Below, in pieces: positions 54,748-64,000 of a DNA stretch of 64,000 bases (within the stretch, counting starts at the first letter, position 1; every line of letters starts with the position of its first letter). The stretch spans positions 2,170,001 to 2,234,000 of the forward strand of contig OZ255847.1 of assembly GCA_965277855.1 (NCBI GenBank), given 5' to 3'. This stretch comes from Bog-105 sp965277855. GTDB taxonomy: Bacteria > Acidobacteriota > Terriglobia > Bryobacterales > Bryobacteraceae. The translations under genes were made by a program, and so were the position numbers. The notes beneath the pieces are model-generated. The model was not told the DNA's origin. It did no database searches and saw only the letters and a list, made by a program, of their open reading frames with translations.

Positions 54748-55511
54748 CACCGTTGCGGGCGTTTCTGGTTGACGACGAACCGCTGGCGTTGCGCCACCTG
54801 GCGCGTTTGCTGGAACGAACGGGGCGCGTGACGGTGGTGGGTACAAACGCAAATCCGGTGGCCGCGCTCAGCGAGCTCGAAAGCACTCCGTGCGATGTGG
54901 TCTTCACCGATATTGAGATGCCCGACCTGTCTGGTTTTCAGATGCTGGCCCGCGTGGAACCGCAGCCGCTGGTGGTATTCACCACCGCGTATTCGCAATA
55001 TGCGCTGCAGGCCTTCGAAGTGAATTCGATCGACTACCTGCTGAAACCAATCGACGAAAAGCAACTGGATCGGGCCTTGACTAAACTCGACAGGGTACGG
55101 AATGGGTTCGAGCCGCGGCCGCAGCTGGAACGCCTGCTTGAGCAACTCAAGGCCGCGCTTCCGAAGAAGTCATCCTATCCAGCGCGGCTGCCGTCGAAGC
55201 TGGGCGAGCGGATCGAGTTTGTGGATGTAGCGCGCGTAACGCACTTTTATGCGAGTGAGAAGTTGACGTACGCGGCTACGCCCAAGAAAGACTTTGTGGT
55301 CGACTACACGATTAACGAACTCGATGAGCTACTCGACCCGGCTCGTTTCGTCCGCATCCATCGCGCCACCATCGCCAACCTCGACTTCGTGCGGGAACTG
55401 TACTCCTGGTTCTCCGATCGCATGATGCTGTGCCTGAACGACGGCAAGGATACCGAGTTGACGGTGGCGCGTGACCGGGTGAAGACACTCAAGGAACGTT
55501 TGGGCCTATAA
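54744..55511 (+). CDS. LytTR-family response regulator
   Basis: This 255-residue regulator has a receiver domain (about 1-115) with acidic pocket D10-D11, phospho-acceptor D56 (VFTDIEMPD) and Lys in YLLKPID. A linker and a C-terminal LytTR DNA-binding domain (about 150-253, IEFVDVARVTHFYASEKLTY, RIHRATIANLDFV) follow. It pairs with the LytS-type kinase just upstream. LytTR proteins bind repeated sites about 10 bases apart; none was found close by. Target genes are unknown, though the trehalose/glycogen genes follow 74 bases later on the same strand. Confidence 0.93.
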   Translation: MTPLRAFLVDDEPLALRHLARLLERTGRVTVVGTNANPVAALSELESTPCDVVFTDIEMPDLSGFQMLARVEPQPLVVFTTAYSQYALQAFEVNSIDYLLKPIDEKQLDRALTKLDRVRNGFEPRPQLERLLEQLKAALPKKSSYPARLPSKLGERIEFVDVARVTHFYASEKLTYAATPKKDFVVDYTINELDELLDPARFVRIHRATIANLDFVRELYSWFSDRMMLCLNDGKDTELTVARDRVKTLKERLGL

Positions 55512-55585
55512 ATTCTTTAGCGGCGGGCGAAATAGCCAGCCATTTCCGGGGTCTAATTTAATGAGGCTAATCCAACGCCTGCGAA

Positions 55586-57489
55586 ATGTCGTCTATTCTT
55601 TCCCGAGAACCAGCGGAACTTTTACAACGAATAATCCCGATCGGCGCAGATTTGCGGAGCGACGGGGAAGGAACGCATTTTCGCGTGTGGGTGCCCGGCC
55701 ATGAGCTGGTCGAGGTGATTTTTGAAGACGAGCGGACGCCGGTTCCGCTCGCGAGTGAAGGCAACGGGTATTTTTCGGGACTGGCGCCACTGCCGGTGCT
55801 GGTACCCGCTACAAGTTTAGGCTGGAAACCGAAGATCCCTATCCCGATCCAGCGTCGCGCTATCAACCTTCGGGTCCGCATGGATTTTCGGAAGTAGTCG
55901 ATCCGCTGGCGTTTACCTGGACCGATGCCGGCTGGCCTGGTGTGCAACTCGCCGGTCAGATCGTTTATGAAATGCATCTGGGCACGTTTACGAATTCGGG
56001 AACGTGGCGTTCCGCCGCCGAGAAGCTTGCTTATTTGAAGCAGACAGGCATTACGTTGATCGAGGTGATGCCGGTGGCCGATTTTCCCGGCAAATTCGGC
56101 TGGGGCTACGATGGCGTGCAGCCATTTGCGCCCGCTTCTATTTACGGAACTCCGAACGATATGCGCGATTTCGTCAACAAGGCGCATGAACTATGTATCG
56201 GCGTTGTGCTGGATGTGGTTTACAACCATATTGGTCCGGAGGGCAATTATCTGCCGAAGTTTTCCCGGCACTACCTGACCGACAAGTACAAAACCGATTG
56301 GGGACAGGCGATCAATTTCGACGGCCAGGAAAGCCAACCGGTGCGCGAGTTCTTTCGAGAGAATGCGGCGTATTGGATTCGGGAGTTTCATCTGGATGGA
56401 TTGCGTCTCGATGCGACTCAAGACATCCATGATGAGTCTAAGCCGCACATCATCACCGAAATCGGCGAGGCGGCGCGTCGGGCGGCAGGCAGCCGGTCGA
56501 TTCTACTGATAGGGGAGAACGAAACCCAGGACACGAACCTGATCAAACCCGTTACCGATGGAGGTTACGGGCTGGATGCACTGTGGAACGATGATCTGCA
56601 TCACTCCGCCATGGTGGCGCTGACCGGCAAGGCGGAGGCTTATTATTCCGATTACCGAGGGGCAGCGCAGGAGTTTGTTTCGGCACTGAAACACGGTTAC
56701 TTGTATCAGGGACAGTGGTATCGCTGGCAGAAAAAACGCCGGGGCAGTTCGAATTTAGGTTTGCCTAAACCGACGATGGTCACGTTTATACAGAATCATG
56801 ATCAGATAGCGAACTCGGCGCGCGGGAAACGCGTGTCGGAATTGAGCGCTCCCGGTGTACTGAAAGCTGTGACGGCTGTCATGCTGCTTGGCCCGGGCAC
56901 CCCGATGCTGTTTCAGGGCCAGGAATTTGGTGCGTCCACACCGTTTCTATTCTTTGCCGACCACAAACCGGATCTAGCGAAAAAGATCAGGCAGGGGCGT
57001 GTCGATTTTCTGGAGCAATGGCGTTCGCTGCGGTTGCCCGATATGAAGAAGTGCATGGCGGACCCGTGTTCAGACGCTACGTTTCGCCGTTCGAAGTTGG
57101 ATTTCATCGAAGTGGACCGGCATCGTGAACTTTATGCGCTGCACCGCGATCTGATTCGTTTGCGCCGCGAAGATCCGGTGCTATCGAGGCAAGGGGCGGA
57201 CGGCATCGATGGCGCAGTCTTGTCGGCTTCGGCCTTTGTGATTCGCTTTTTCTCGCCGGGTTTTAGCAGTGATCGTTTGCTGGTGGTGAATTTGGGGATC
57301 GAGCTGGAATTGAGTCCTTCTCCGGAGCCGCTGCTGGCTTGTCCGGGAGGTGCGAGATGGAAAAAATTGTGGTCCTCTGACGATTCGCGCTACGGCGGCT
57401 GTGGGACCCCGGCGGTGGATGCCGATGAAAGCTGGGTGATTCCGGGCCACGCGGCGCTTCTTCTTTCTCCGGATACCATAGGCAAATAG
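55586..57489 (+). CDS. treZ: Malto-oligosyltrehalose trehalohydrolase, frameshifted as read
   Basis: The GH13 enzyme releases trehalose from maltooligosyl-trehalose. The first frame (55586 on) encodes the N-terminal CBM48-like part to GYFSGLAP. After about 55790 the family sequence continues in the next frame (AGAGTRYKFRLE, PYPDPASRYQPSGPHG, then QIVYEMHLGTF). A net loss of 1 base (or gain of 2) at 55789-55792 explains it. From there GWGYDGVQPFAP, DVVYNHIGPEGNYL, DGLRLDATQDIHD (nucleophile Asp), IGENE (acid Glu) and FIQNHDQIANSARG are all intact. The start ATG 55586 has no clear ribosome site. The full protein would be about 634 residues. A real mutation and a sequencing error are both possible. 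treY is not next to it. Confidence 0.85.
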
Positions 57490-57520
57490 GGCATTCCTTC
57501 GAGCCTGGCTAACAATCCGA

Positions 57521-59614
57521 ATGAAAAACATTTTTTCTCGCAGTGCGAACGTTGCGCTGAACGATCAAGAGCGGCAGCAGCTGCAAAAAACCGAGTGGCT
57601 GGTTACAAATGGCATGGGCGGTTATGCTTCCGGGACTTTGAGCGGCGCACTCACACGCGTGTTCCACGGGTATCTGATCGCTGCGCTGCCTTCGCCTTTT
57701 GGCCGGACCATGATGTTGAACGATGTGTTGGAACTGGCCGTTCTGCCGGATGACCGAATTGTTCCGCTGAATGGTTTAGAGACGGAGGCCAGAGACTTTC
57801 CGCGATTTCCCAAAGCGCTGACGAATTTCAGTCTTGATGCGGGGCTGCCTGTCTGGACTTACGAAATTGAAGGCACGACGATTGAAAAACGGCTGTGTGT
57901 GCCTCGCGGGCAGAACACTACTTACATTACCTACAGCGTGACGGCCGGCAATGCAGTGGCCCTGCAGCTTCGGCCGCTGGTGAATATGCGCCAGCACGAA
58001 CAGGCGGTGGATACAGCGCTGGGTGAATACACCTTTACGGTGCGCGATCATCATTACGAAATCAAGGCGTCGAGCGATTTGCCGCCGCTGCGTTTGAAGC
58101 TGCTAGATAAACATCCTGGGGTGACGATAGATCCGCAAGAGATACCGAATGTGATGTACGAGATTGAGCGGAGTCGCGGCTATGCCTGGCGCGGCAGCTT
58201 GTGGAGTCCCGGTTTTTTCACAATAAATATCGCGCCGGGCTTTCCGGCCAGCCTGGTGGCGTCGACCGAGGCGTGGGATATCCTGTCGGCTTTGGATCCT
58301 AAGCAGGCGCGGGATGCCGAGCACGACCGCAAACGGCGTCTGCTGGCCGAGGCGCATCCGGGCGCCTGCCAAAACGAATGTAAAGAATTAATCTGGGCGG
58401 CCGACCAGTTTTTATTCACGCCGGTGGGGCGGCAGGAAGACACCGCACGGGCGCGCGCTGCGGGCGACGAAATTCGTTCGGTGATTGCGGGATATCACTG
58501 GTTTACCGATTGGGGCCGCGACACCATGATCAGCCTGGAAGGTCTCACGCTGACTACCGGACGGCAGGTGGAAGCGAGTTACATCTTGCGTACTTTCGCG
58601 CATTACGTGCGTGACGGATTGATCCCCAACATGTTTCCCGAGGGGAAAGACGACGGTCTGTACCATACGGCTGACGCGACACTCTGGTTCTTTCACGCGG
58701 CGCACCGGTATTTTCAAGCCACAAACGATAAGCATCTGCTGAAGCAGTTGCTGCCTCAATTCATGGATATCGTGGGGCACCATTTACGCGGCACGCGCTT
58801 CAACATACATGTTGATCCGGACGATGGCCTGCTGGCGCAAGGCGCGCCGGGCTATCAACTGACCTGGATGGATGCCAAGGTGGACGACTGGGTGGTGACG
58901 CCGCGTCGCGGAAAGGCGGTTGAGATCAATGCCCTTTGGTACAACGCGCTCCGGGTGCTCGAAAAATGGCTACGCCAGTGTGATCGGGAAGACGAGGCGA
59001 ACGACATAGCCAAACATGCCGAGAAAGCGCGCCACTCGTTCAACGAGCGGTTTTGGTATGCGGACGGCGGCTATCTCTATGATGTAGTCGATTCCGAGCA
59101 CGGAAAGAATGATCACCGCTGCCGCCCAAACCAGTTGTTCGCCGTCTCGCTCGATTTTCCGATACTCGATGAGGAGCGCTGGGAAGCGGTGGTGCGGGTG
59201 GCGCAGGAGCGGTTGCTGACGCCGGTGGGTTTACGTTCGCTTGCGCCCGGAGAGCGCGACTATAAACCTAAGTACGACGGCGATTTGCGATCAAGAGACG
59301 CTGCTTATCATCAGGGCACCGTCTGGGCGTGGCTGATTGGGCCGTTTATAGATGCGTGGTTGCGGGTGCATCCCGGCGATTTCGAAACTGCCCGCAAATT
59401 TCTGAGAGGCTTTCACAAACACTTGCAGGAGGCTTGTGTGGGTTCGATTAGCGAAGTGTTCGATGCCGAGGCGCCGTTCACGCCTCGTGGGTGCTGCGCG
59501 CAGGCCTGGAGTGTGGCCGAAGTGCTGCGGTGTTTTTTGAAGACCCGGGGCGGGTTGGATAGGAACATTGAGGCGGTCGAGGGACAATCTGTGCTGGTGG
59601 GGGCGGACACCTAG
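57521..59614 (+). CDS. Glycogen-debranching (amylo-alpha-1,6-glucosidase) family protein
   Basis: This 697-residue protein has the bacterial/archaeal GDE layout: an N-terminal beta domain (TEWLVTNGMGGYASGTLSGA, TRVFHGYLIAALP) and a C-terminal (alpha/alpha)6 barrel with WFTDWGRDTMISLEGLTL, EGKDDGLYHTADATLWFFHA, WMDAKVDDWVVTPRRGKAVE and YHQGTVWAWLIGPF. It removes alpha-1,6 branches in glycogen-like polymers. It starts 32 bases after treZ, so both probably act in one glycogen-trehalose route. Cytosolic, no signal peptide. Length matches the family. Confidence 0.92.
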   Translation: MKNIFSRSANVALNDQERQQLQKTEWLVTNGMGGYASGTLSGALTRVFHGYLIAALPSPFGRTMMLNDVLELAVLPDDRIVPLNGLETEARDFPRFPKALTNFSLDAGLPVWTYEIEGTTIEKRLCVPRGQNTTYITYSVTAGNAVALQLRPLVNMRQHEQAVDTALGEYTFTVRDHHYEIKASSDLPPLRLKLLDKHPGVTIDPQEIPNVMYEIERSRGYAWRGSLWSPGFFTINIAPGFPASLVASTEAWDILSALDPKQARDAEHDRKRRLLAEAHPGACQNECKELIWAADQFLFTPVGRQEDTARARAAGDEIRSVIAGYHWFTDWGRDTMISLEGLTLTTGRQVEASYILRTFAHYVRDGLIPNMFPEGKDDGLYHTADATLWFFHAAHRYFQATNDKHLLKQLLPQFMDIVGHHLRGTRFNIHVDPDDGLLAQGAPGYQLTWMDAKVDDWVVTPRRGKAVEINALWYNALRVLEKWLRQCDREDEANDIAKHAEKARHSFNERFWYADGGYLYDVVDSEHGKNDHRCRPNQLFAVSLDFPILDEERWEAVVRVAQERLLTPVGLRSLAPGERDYKPKYDGDLRSRDAAYHQGTVWAWLIGPFIDAWLRVHPGDFETARKFLRGFHKHLQEACVGSISEVFDAEAPFTPRGCCAQAWSVAEVLRCFLKTRGGLDRNIEAVEGQSVLVGADT

Positions 59615-59674
59615 TAATTGTACTGTCGCAGAGATTGTTACCATAGCCACATTCTCAAGGTCTAATCAGGTGAA

Positions 59675-60340
59675 ATGGCAAAACATCCTGACGACGGGAA
59701 GTCTCCCGGGGGCGGCGGATTCAGCCGCAGGGAATTTGTAGGGACAGCAGCGCTCGGCGCAGTGGCGGTGCTGCCTGCCGGGGTAGCGCAAGCGCAACCA
59801 AACGGGGATCATGTTGATAAGATCTCCTGCTCTTTGACGATCAATCAGCAGCGACACGACGTGCAGATCGATGCGCGCACTACGCTGCTCGATTTGTTGC
59901 GGGAAGACCTGCAACTCACCGGCACAAAGAAGGGTTGCGACCACGGCCAATGCGGCGCTTGCACGGTGCTGGTGGATGGGCAACGGGTGAACTCGTGCTT
60001 GAGCCTAGCCGTTATGCAGGAGGGACGTGAAGTTACAACCATCGAGGGTCTCGCCAATAGTAACGGAACGCTTCATCCGATGCAGGCGGCCTTCATCGAG
60101 CACGATGGATTTCAATGCGGTTACTGCACGCCGGGCCAAATTTGTTCGGCTGTGGCGATGTTGCAGGAGTTCGGCGCGGGCGCTCCGAGCGCAGCCACGG
60201 AAAACGTGAGCGCGCCCGGGCCAACTGAACTGACGAATGATGAGATCCGAGAGCGCATGAGCGGCAATCTCTGCCGTTGCGGAGCGTATGTAGGCATTGT
60301 GGCGGCCATTCGCCAGGCGCACGGAGACAGCAAAGCATGA
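59675..60340 (+). CDS. paoA: Aldehyde oxidoreductase iron-sulfur subunit, PaoA-like
   Basis: This 221-residue subunit has a Tat signal (SRREFVGTAALGAVAVLPAG), then a plant-type [2Fe-2S] domain (CDHGQCGACTVLVDGQRVNS with C-x4-C-x2-C) and a helical [2Fe-2S] domain (FQCGYCTPGQICSA and GNLCRCGAY). This is the small subunit of a molybdenum hydroxylase of the xanthine oxidase family. The Tat signal and the following FAD and molybdenum subunits match PaoABC, a periplasmic aldehyde oxidase. Its stop overlaps the FAD-subunit start by 4 bases. Confidence 0.9.
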   Translation: MAKHPDDGKSPGGGGFSRREFVGTAALGAVAVLPAGVAQAQPNGDHVDKISCSLTINQQRHDVQIDARTTLLDLLREDLQLTGTKKGCDHGQCGACTVLVDGQRVNSCLSLAVMQEGREVTTIEGLANSNGTLHPMQAAFIEHDGFQCGYCTPGQICSAVAMLQEFGAGAPSAATENVSAPGPTELTNDEIRERMSGNLCRCGAYVGIVAAIRQAHGDSKA

Positions 60341-61329
60341 CACCTTTTGAATATTCCGCACCGAACACAATCGACGATGCGATTCGCGCATTAGGCAATG
60401 GGCAGGGGGTTCGCGCGATCGGTGGCGGCACCAACCTGCTCGATCTGATGAAGATGGGCGTTGAGCAGCCGAAACATATCGTCAATCTCAATAAGCTGCC
60501 GCTTACAGCGATCGAAGAGCATGAGGGAGGGGTGCGTTTGGGTGCTCTTTCGACCAACACTCAGGTGGCGAATCACCAGTTGATTCGATCACGCTACCCG
60601 GTTCTGAGCCAGGCGATTCTAGCGGGTGCTTCGCAGCAGTTACGCAACATGGCAACGACCGGAGGTAACCCTTTGCAACGGACTCGTTGCTATTACTTCT
60701 ACGATCCAAGTTACGCGGAATGCAACAAGCGCAATCCGGGCTCGGGCTGTGCGGCTATTGCGGGATACAACCGCATCCACGCGATTCTGGGCGCGAGTTC
60801 GGAGTGCATTGCGACACATCCGAGTGACATGTGCGTGGCGCTGGCGGCTTTAGAGGCGGTGGTGCAAGTGAAGGGTCCGAATGGCGCGCGGTCCATTCCG
60901 ATGAGCGAGTTCCACCGTCTGCCCGGCAAGACTCCTGAAGTAGATACGAACCTGCACGCCGGCGAAATCATTACTTCGATCGATCTACCGGTCGTGCCAT
61001 TCGCTAAAAGATCTTTTTATCTGAAAGTGCGCGCTCGAAATTCCTACGCGTTTGCTTTAGTCTCAGTAGCAGCGCTGGTGGATCTGGATGACGAGAACAA
61101 AGTGCGGGACATCCGTATTGCATTAGGCGGAGTCGCTCATAAGCCATGGCGCGCGACTAAAGCCGAGCATGAGCTTACCGGCAAGAAGCTGGATGATTCG
61201 GTCTTGCGGAAGGCGGCTGAAGCGGAACTGCACGACGCGCAGGGTTACGAATACAACACGTTCAAAATTGAGCTCGCCAAACGTAGCATCGTGCGCGCGG
61301 TGAAAACCGCCGCGGCCGTGAAGGCTTAG
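60337..61329 (+). CDS. paoB: Aldehyde oxidoreductase FAD-binding subunit, PaoB-like
   Basis: This 330-residue subunit starts MTPFEYSAPNTIDDAIRAL and holds the FAD-binding motif RAIGGGTNLLDLMKMG, the second flavin block LRNMATTGGNPLQRTRC and a Cys-rich loop (YAECNKRNPGSGCAAIAGYN) that in PaoB holds a [4Fe-4S] cluster. The C-terminal CO dehydrogenase-type domain is present (RIALGGVAHKPWRATKAE). ATG at 60337 overlaps the previous stop (ATGA), typical of this operon type. It passes electrons from the iron-sulfur subunit to an acceptor. Confidence 0.9.
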   Translation: MTPFEYSAPNTIDDAIRALGNGQGVRAIGGGTNLLDLMKMGVEQPKHIVNLNKLPLTAIEEHEGGVRLGALSTNTQVANHQLIRSRYPVLSQAILAGASQQLRNMATTGGNPLQRTRCYYFYDPSYAECNKRNPGSGCAAIAGYNRIHAILGASSECIATHPSDMCVALAALEAVVQVKGPNGARSIPMSEFHRLPGKTPEVDTNLHAGEIITSIDLPVVPFAKRSFYLKVRARNSYAFALVSVAALVDLDDENKVRDIRIALGGVAHKPWRATKAEHELTGKKLDDSVLRKAAEAELHDAQGYEYNTFKIELAKRSIVRAVKTAAAVKA

Positions 61330-61338
61330 AAAGAAGAC

Positions 61339-63561
61339 ATGGAAGATTTAATTGGACAGCCAATCGACCGTATTGACGGGCGCTTGAAAGTAACTGGCCG
61401 TGCTCCTTATGCCTATGAGCAGAAGGTTCCGAATGCTGCCGTTGCCGTGATGGTGATGAGTACGATCGCCAAAGGCCGGATCGTGTCGATGGACACGGGC
61501 ACCGCGGAGCGCGCTCCTGGCGTGCTGCTCGTGATGACGAACGCGAACGCGCCGAAGTTGGCCAGTCTGCGGAGTCAATCCAAAGCGCCGCCTACTGGCC
61601 GCGTGGTCCAGGTGTTGCAAGATGATGTGGTTCGTTATGCGAATCAACCGATCGGGCTAGTGGTGGCGGACACGCTGCAAAATGCCATTGAGGGTGCGCG
61701 CTTGGTGAAGGTGAAATACCAGGCAGAGGCGCATCAGGTGGATCTCGAAAGCCGGCTGAATCATTCGTATCCGCCGAAAAAGGCCGGTGGGGGCGGCGAT
61801 CCTTCGAGCAGCAATCGCGGAGACATGCAGAAGGGGATGGCGAGCGCAGATTCCACGTTGGAGCAAGTCTATTGGACACCGTTCGAAGTACATAATCCGA
61901 TGGAGCCGCATGCCACGATCGCGGTTTGGGATGCGCCCGATCACCTGACTCTATACGATTCAACGCAGGGCGTTTTTAGCGATCGCGAGCGAGTCGCATC
62001 GTTGTTCGAGCTCAAGCCGGAGAACGTGCGTGTGATCTCACCTTACATAGGAGGCGGCTTTGGCAGCAAAGGGCCGGTGTGGTCGCACGTCATTTTGGTG
62101 GCGATGGCGGCCAGACAAATGAAACGCCCCGTCAAGCTGGCCATTGACCGGCCGCAGATGTTCGGCATGTTGGGCTTTCGGTCGCAAACGCGGCAAGCGG
62201 TACGTGTTGGTGCGAAAAAGGACGGCACGCTCACGGCGCTGCAGCATGACACCAATTGCCATACTTCGACCTTTGATGAGTTTGTGGAATCAGCCAGCTT
62301 GTCGGCGCGGATGCTCTATGCGTCGCCCAATAACGAGACTTCGCACCGGCTGATTCAATCCGATATTGGGACGCCCTCGTGGATGCGCGCTCCGGGTGAA
62401 GCGCCGGGGACTTATGGGCTTGAAGCGGCCATGGATGAAATGGCTTACGAGCTCAAGATGGATCCGATTGAGTTTCGTTTGAAGAACTATGCCGAGATGG
62501 ATCCGCAAGAAAAGAAGCCATGGTCCAGTAAATCGCTGCGCGAGTGCTACAAGCAAGGCGCAGACAGATTTGGTTGGAGCAGGCGCAAATTGACGCCGCG
62601 TTCCATGCAGGACGGGAACAGTTTGATCGGGTGGGGTATGGCTTCGGCCGTTTATCCGACGCATCGAATGTCTTCTAATGCTTCGGCCCGACTGAATGCG
62701 GATGGGACGTTTTCCGTTGATTCCGGTACGCAGGACATTGGTACCGGAACCTACACGATCATGACGCAGATTGCGGCGCAGTCGTTTGGCGTTTCTCCGC
62801 AGAAAGTGAAATTCCGATTAGGCGATACGCTGCTTCCGCAGGCTCCCGTGTCTGGAGGTTCGATGACTGCCGCCAGCACGGGTTCGGCCGTGTATCTGGC
62901 AGCTCAGGCGCTGCGTGAGAAGTTGGTACAGATGGCGGTGAGCGATGCCGGTTCTTCTCTGCGCGGAGTGAGTGCGCAAGATGTGGTACTCGAAGGCGGG
63001 AAGCTGTTCTCGCGAAGCGATCCATCGAAGACGCAATCGTTCCAGGAATTGATTGCGCGCAGTGGTCAACCGCACGTCGAGGCGCAGGCACTTGCTAAAC
63101 AGGGCGCTGAGAAGGACCGGTACTCCATGTACGCCTTCGGTGCGCAATTTGCCGAAGTGCGGGTGGACGCCGACCTGGGTCAGGTGAAAATCTCGCGCAT
63201 GGTGGGATGTTTCGGGGCAGGGCGTATTCTGAATTCAAAAACGGCGCGCAGCCAGTTCCTCGGAGGCATGGTTTGGGGGGCGAGCATGGCTCTTTACGAA
63301 TCGGCTTCGATGGATCAGCGGCTTGGACGCTGGGTGAATAACAACCTGGCCGAATATCACGTGCCGGTGAACGCGGACATCGGGCAATTCGAAGCACTCT
63401 GGATCGATGAAAAGGATGATCACGTGAATCCAATCGGCGCAAAGGGCATCGGCGAGATCGGCGCGACCGGATCGGCGGCTGCGGTGGCAAATGCTATTTT
63501 CCATGCCACGGGTAAACGAGTTCGCGATCTGCCGATCACACCCGATAAACTGATCGCCTGA
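61339..63561 (+). CDS. paoC: Aldehyde oxidoreductase molybdenum-binding subunit, PaoC-like
   Basis: This 740-residue large subunit of a xanthine oxidase-family enzyme has IGQPIDRIDGRLKVTGRAPY at the start, the molybdopterin loops YIGGGFGSKG, MRAPGEAPGTYGLEAAMDE and PVSGGSMTAASTGSAVYLA, and the catalytic Glu706 in GAKGIGEIGATG near the C-terminus. It has no signal peptide and would be exported with the Tat subunit. Size and motifs match PaoC (aromatic aldehyde oxidation in E. coli); here the substrate is assumed only from similarity. No MocA or PaoD maturation gene is seen before the window ends. Confidence 0.9.
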   Translation: MEDLIGQPIDRIDGRLKVTGRAPYAYEQKVPNAAVAVMVMSTIAKGRIVSMDTGTAERAPGVLLVMTNANAPKLASLRSQSKAPPTGRVVQVLQDDVVRYANQPIGLVVADTLQNAIEGARLVKVKYQAEAHQVDLESRLNHSYPPKKAGGGGDPSSSNRGDMQKGMASADSTLEQVYWTPFEVHNPMEPHATIAVWDAPDHLTLYDSTQGVFSDRERVASLFELKPENVRVISPYIGGGFGSKGPVWSHVILVAMAARQMKRPVKLAIDRPQMFGMLGFRSQTRQAVRVGAKKDGTLTALQHDTNCHTSTFDEFVESASLSARMLYASPNNETSHRLIQSDIGTPSWMRAPGEAPGTYGLEAAMDEMAYELKMDPIEFRLKNYAEMDPQEKKPWSSKSLRECYKQGADRFGWSRRKLTPRSMQDGNSLIGWGMASAVYPTHRMSSNASARLNADGTFSVDSGTQDIGTGTYTIMTQIAAQSFGVSPQKVKFRLGDTLLPQAPVSGGSMTAASTGSAVYLAAQALREKLVQMAVSDAGSSLRGVSAQDVVLEGGKLFSRSDPSKTQSFQELIARSGQPHVEAQALAKQGAEKDRYSMYAFGAQFAEVRVDADLGQVKISRMVGCFGAGRILNSKTARSQFLGGMVWGASMALYESASMDQRLGRWVNNNLAEYHVPVNADIGQFEALWIDEKDDHVNPIGAKGIGEIGATGSAAAVANAIFHATGKRVRDLPITPDKLIA

Positions 63562-63564
63562 TTC

Positions 63565-64000
63565 GTGGTTTCCGTCATCACGTGCTGCCGCAACGAGATT
63601 GCGAACATCAGCGCTTTTCTGCGTAGTCTCGAGGCGCAGACGGTAGAAATAGAGGCAGTATTAGCGGATGGCCGAAGCGTTGACGGCACCAGACAAGCTG
63701 TCGATGAGTTTGCCCGGACGCGTGCGTGGGTGCAGGTGATAGACAACCCTCGGCGGATCGCGAGTAGCGGTTTGAACGCGGCCATTCGCGCGTCTAGTGG
63801 ATCGATCATCATTCGGATGGACGCCCACACGGAGTACGCGCCCGACTATGCAGGAAAGTGCGTGGAGATATTAGAGGGCGAGCAGGCGCAAATGGTAGGC
63901 GGCCCGATGCGCATGGCGCACGGCGGCGGATACTGGCAAAATGCGATTGGACTGGCTTATCCATCCCGTTTTTTCTCGGGCGGATCGCGCGTCTACGACG
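63565..64000 (+). CDS. Family 2 glycosyltransferase, N-terminal part (runs off the window)
   Basis: GTG at 63565, 3 bases after the paoC stop and in the same frame as paoC, opens a frame that runs to the end (145 codons). It encodes a GT-A fold: VVSVITCCRNEIANISAFL, ADGRSVDGT, NAAIRASSGSIIIRMDAH (the metal-binding DxD-like site is DAH) and VGGPMRMAHGG. This resembles ExoA-type glycosyltransferases of exopolysaccharide synthesis. No clear ribosome site is seen. The C-terminal half and any membrane helices are beyond the window. Confidence 0.87.
   Translation, partial: MVSVITCCRNEIANISAFLRSLEAQTVEIEAVLADGRSVDGTRQAVDEFARTRAWVQVIDNPRRIASSGLNAAIRASSGSIIIRMDAHTEYAPDYAGKCVEILEGEQAQMVGGPMRMAHGGGYWQNAIGLAYPSRFFSGGSRVYD

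Overview
The window looks like a chromosome segment of an Acidobacteriota bacterium, probably near Solibacter/Bryobacter. This is inferred from content, not from a marker gene. Pointers are four large Oar-like TonB-dependent receptors with a carboxypeptidase-regulatory-like N-terminal domain, three permeases of the acidobacterial duplicated orphan permease (ADOP) type, one with a PadR regulator, a PEP-CTERM protein, a two-component propeller kinase, a protein with the STGPKT signature, and a moderately G+C-rich sequence. No rRNA, tRNA or CRISPR array was seen.

Layout. 1-11.4 kb: the 5' part of one Oar-like receptor, then three complete ones, all on the minus strand. 11.5-13 kb: a metallophosphoesterase with a shifted C-terminus, and tadA. 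13-17.5 kb: a four-gene exporter operon (two FtsX-like permeases, HlyD-type adaptor, ATPase), facing a PEP-CTERM protein. 18.4-20.9 kb: an ADOP permease with one in-frame amber codon. 20.9-25.9 kb: a tight five-gene minus-strand operon of cytochrome c, sorbosone-dehydrogenase-like enzyme, O-antigen ligase-like protein, endonuclease/exonuclease/phosphatase-fold protein and a TIR-like protein. Diverging from it at 25.9-28.2 kb are a gluconate-dehydrogenase subunit 3-like protein and a GMC oxidoreductase, which may form a redox module with the cytochrome. 28.2-29.4 kb: the mobile mystery protein A/B pair (HTH plus Fic) behind an operator-rich promoter. 29.4-31 kb: a sedolisin protease.

31.1-33.3 kb holds a broken vapBC toxin-antitoxin locus. 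vapB is intact, vapC survives only as a 5' and a 3' stub, and an IS110/IS1111-type element with visible inverted ends lies between them. 33.4-39.6 kb: MBL-fold hydrolase, a large propeller histidine kinase and an S8 protease with a Trp-rich repeat tail. 39.7-43.6 kb: a fourth complete Oar-like receptor and the STGPKT protein. 43.7-45.4 kb: a second IS110-family element with a long non-coding leader, a candidate bridge-RNA locus. 45.4-51 kb: two convergent ADOP permeases, the second co-transcribed with PadR. 51-55.5 kb: S9 peptidase and a LytS/LytTR two-component pair. 55.6-59.6 kb: treZ (frameshifted as read) and a glycogen-debranching-type enzyme. 59.7-63.6 kb: a periplasmic PaoABC-like molybdenum aldehyde oxidoreductase. 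The window ends inside a family 2 glycosyltransferase.

Three otherwise normal genes carry single lesions (phosphoesterase, ADOP, treZ). Either the assembly has residual errors or these genes are decaying; the sequence alone cannot decide. A small interspersed palindromic repeat with core AGGCT-nn-AGCCT (one copy degenerate) occurs four times at gene ends.
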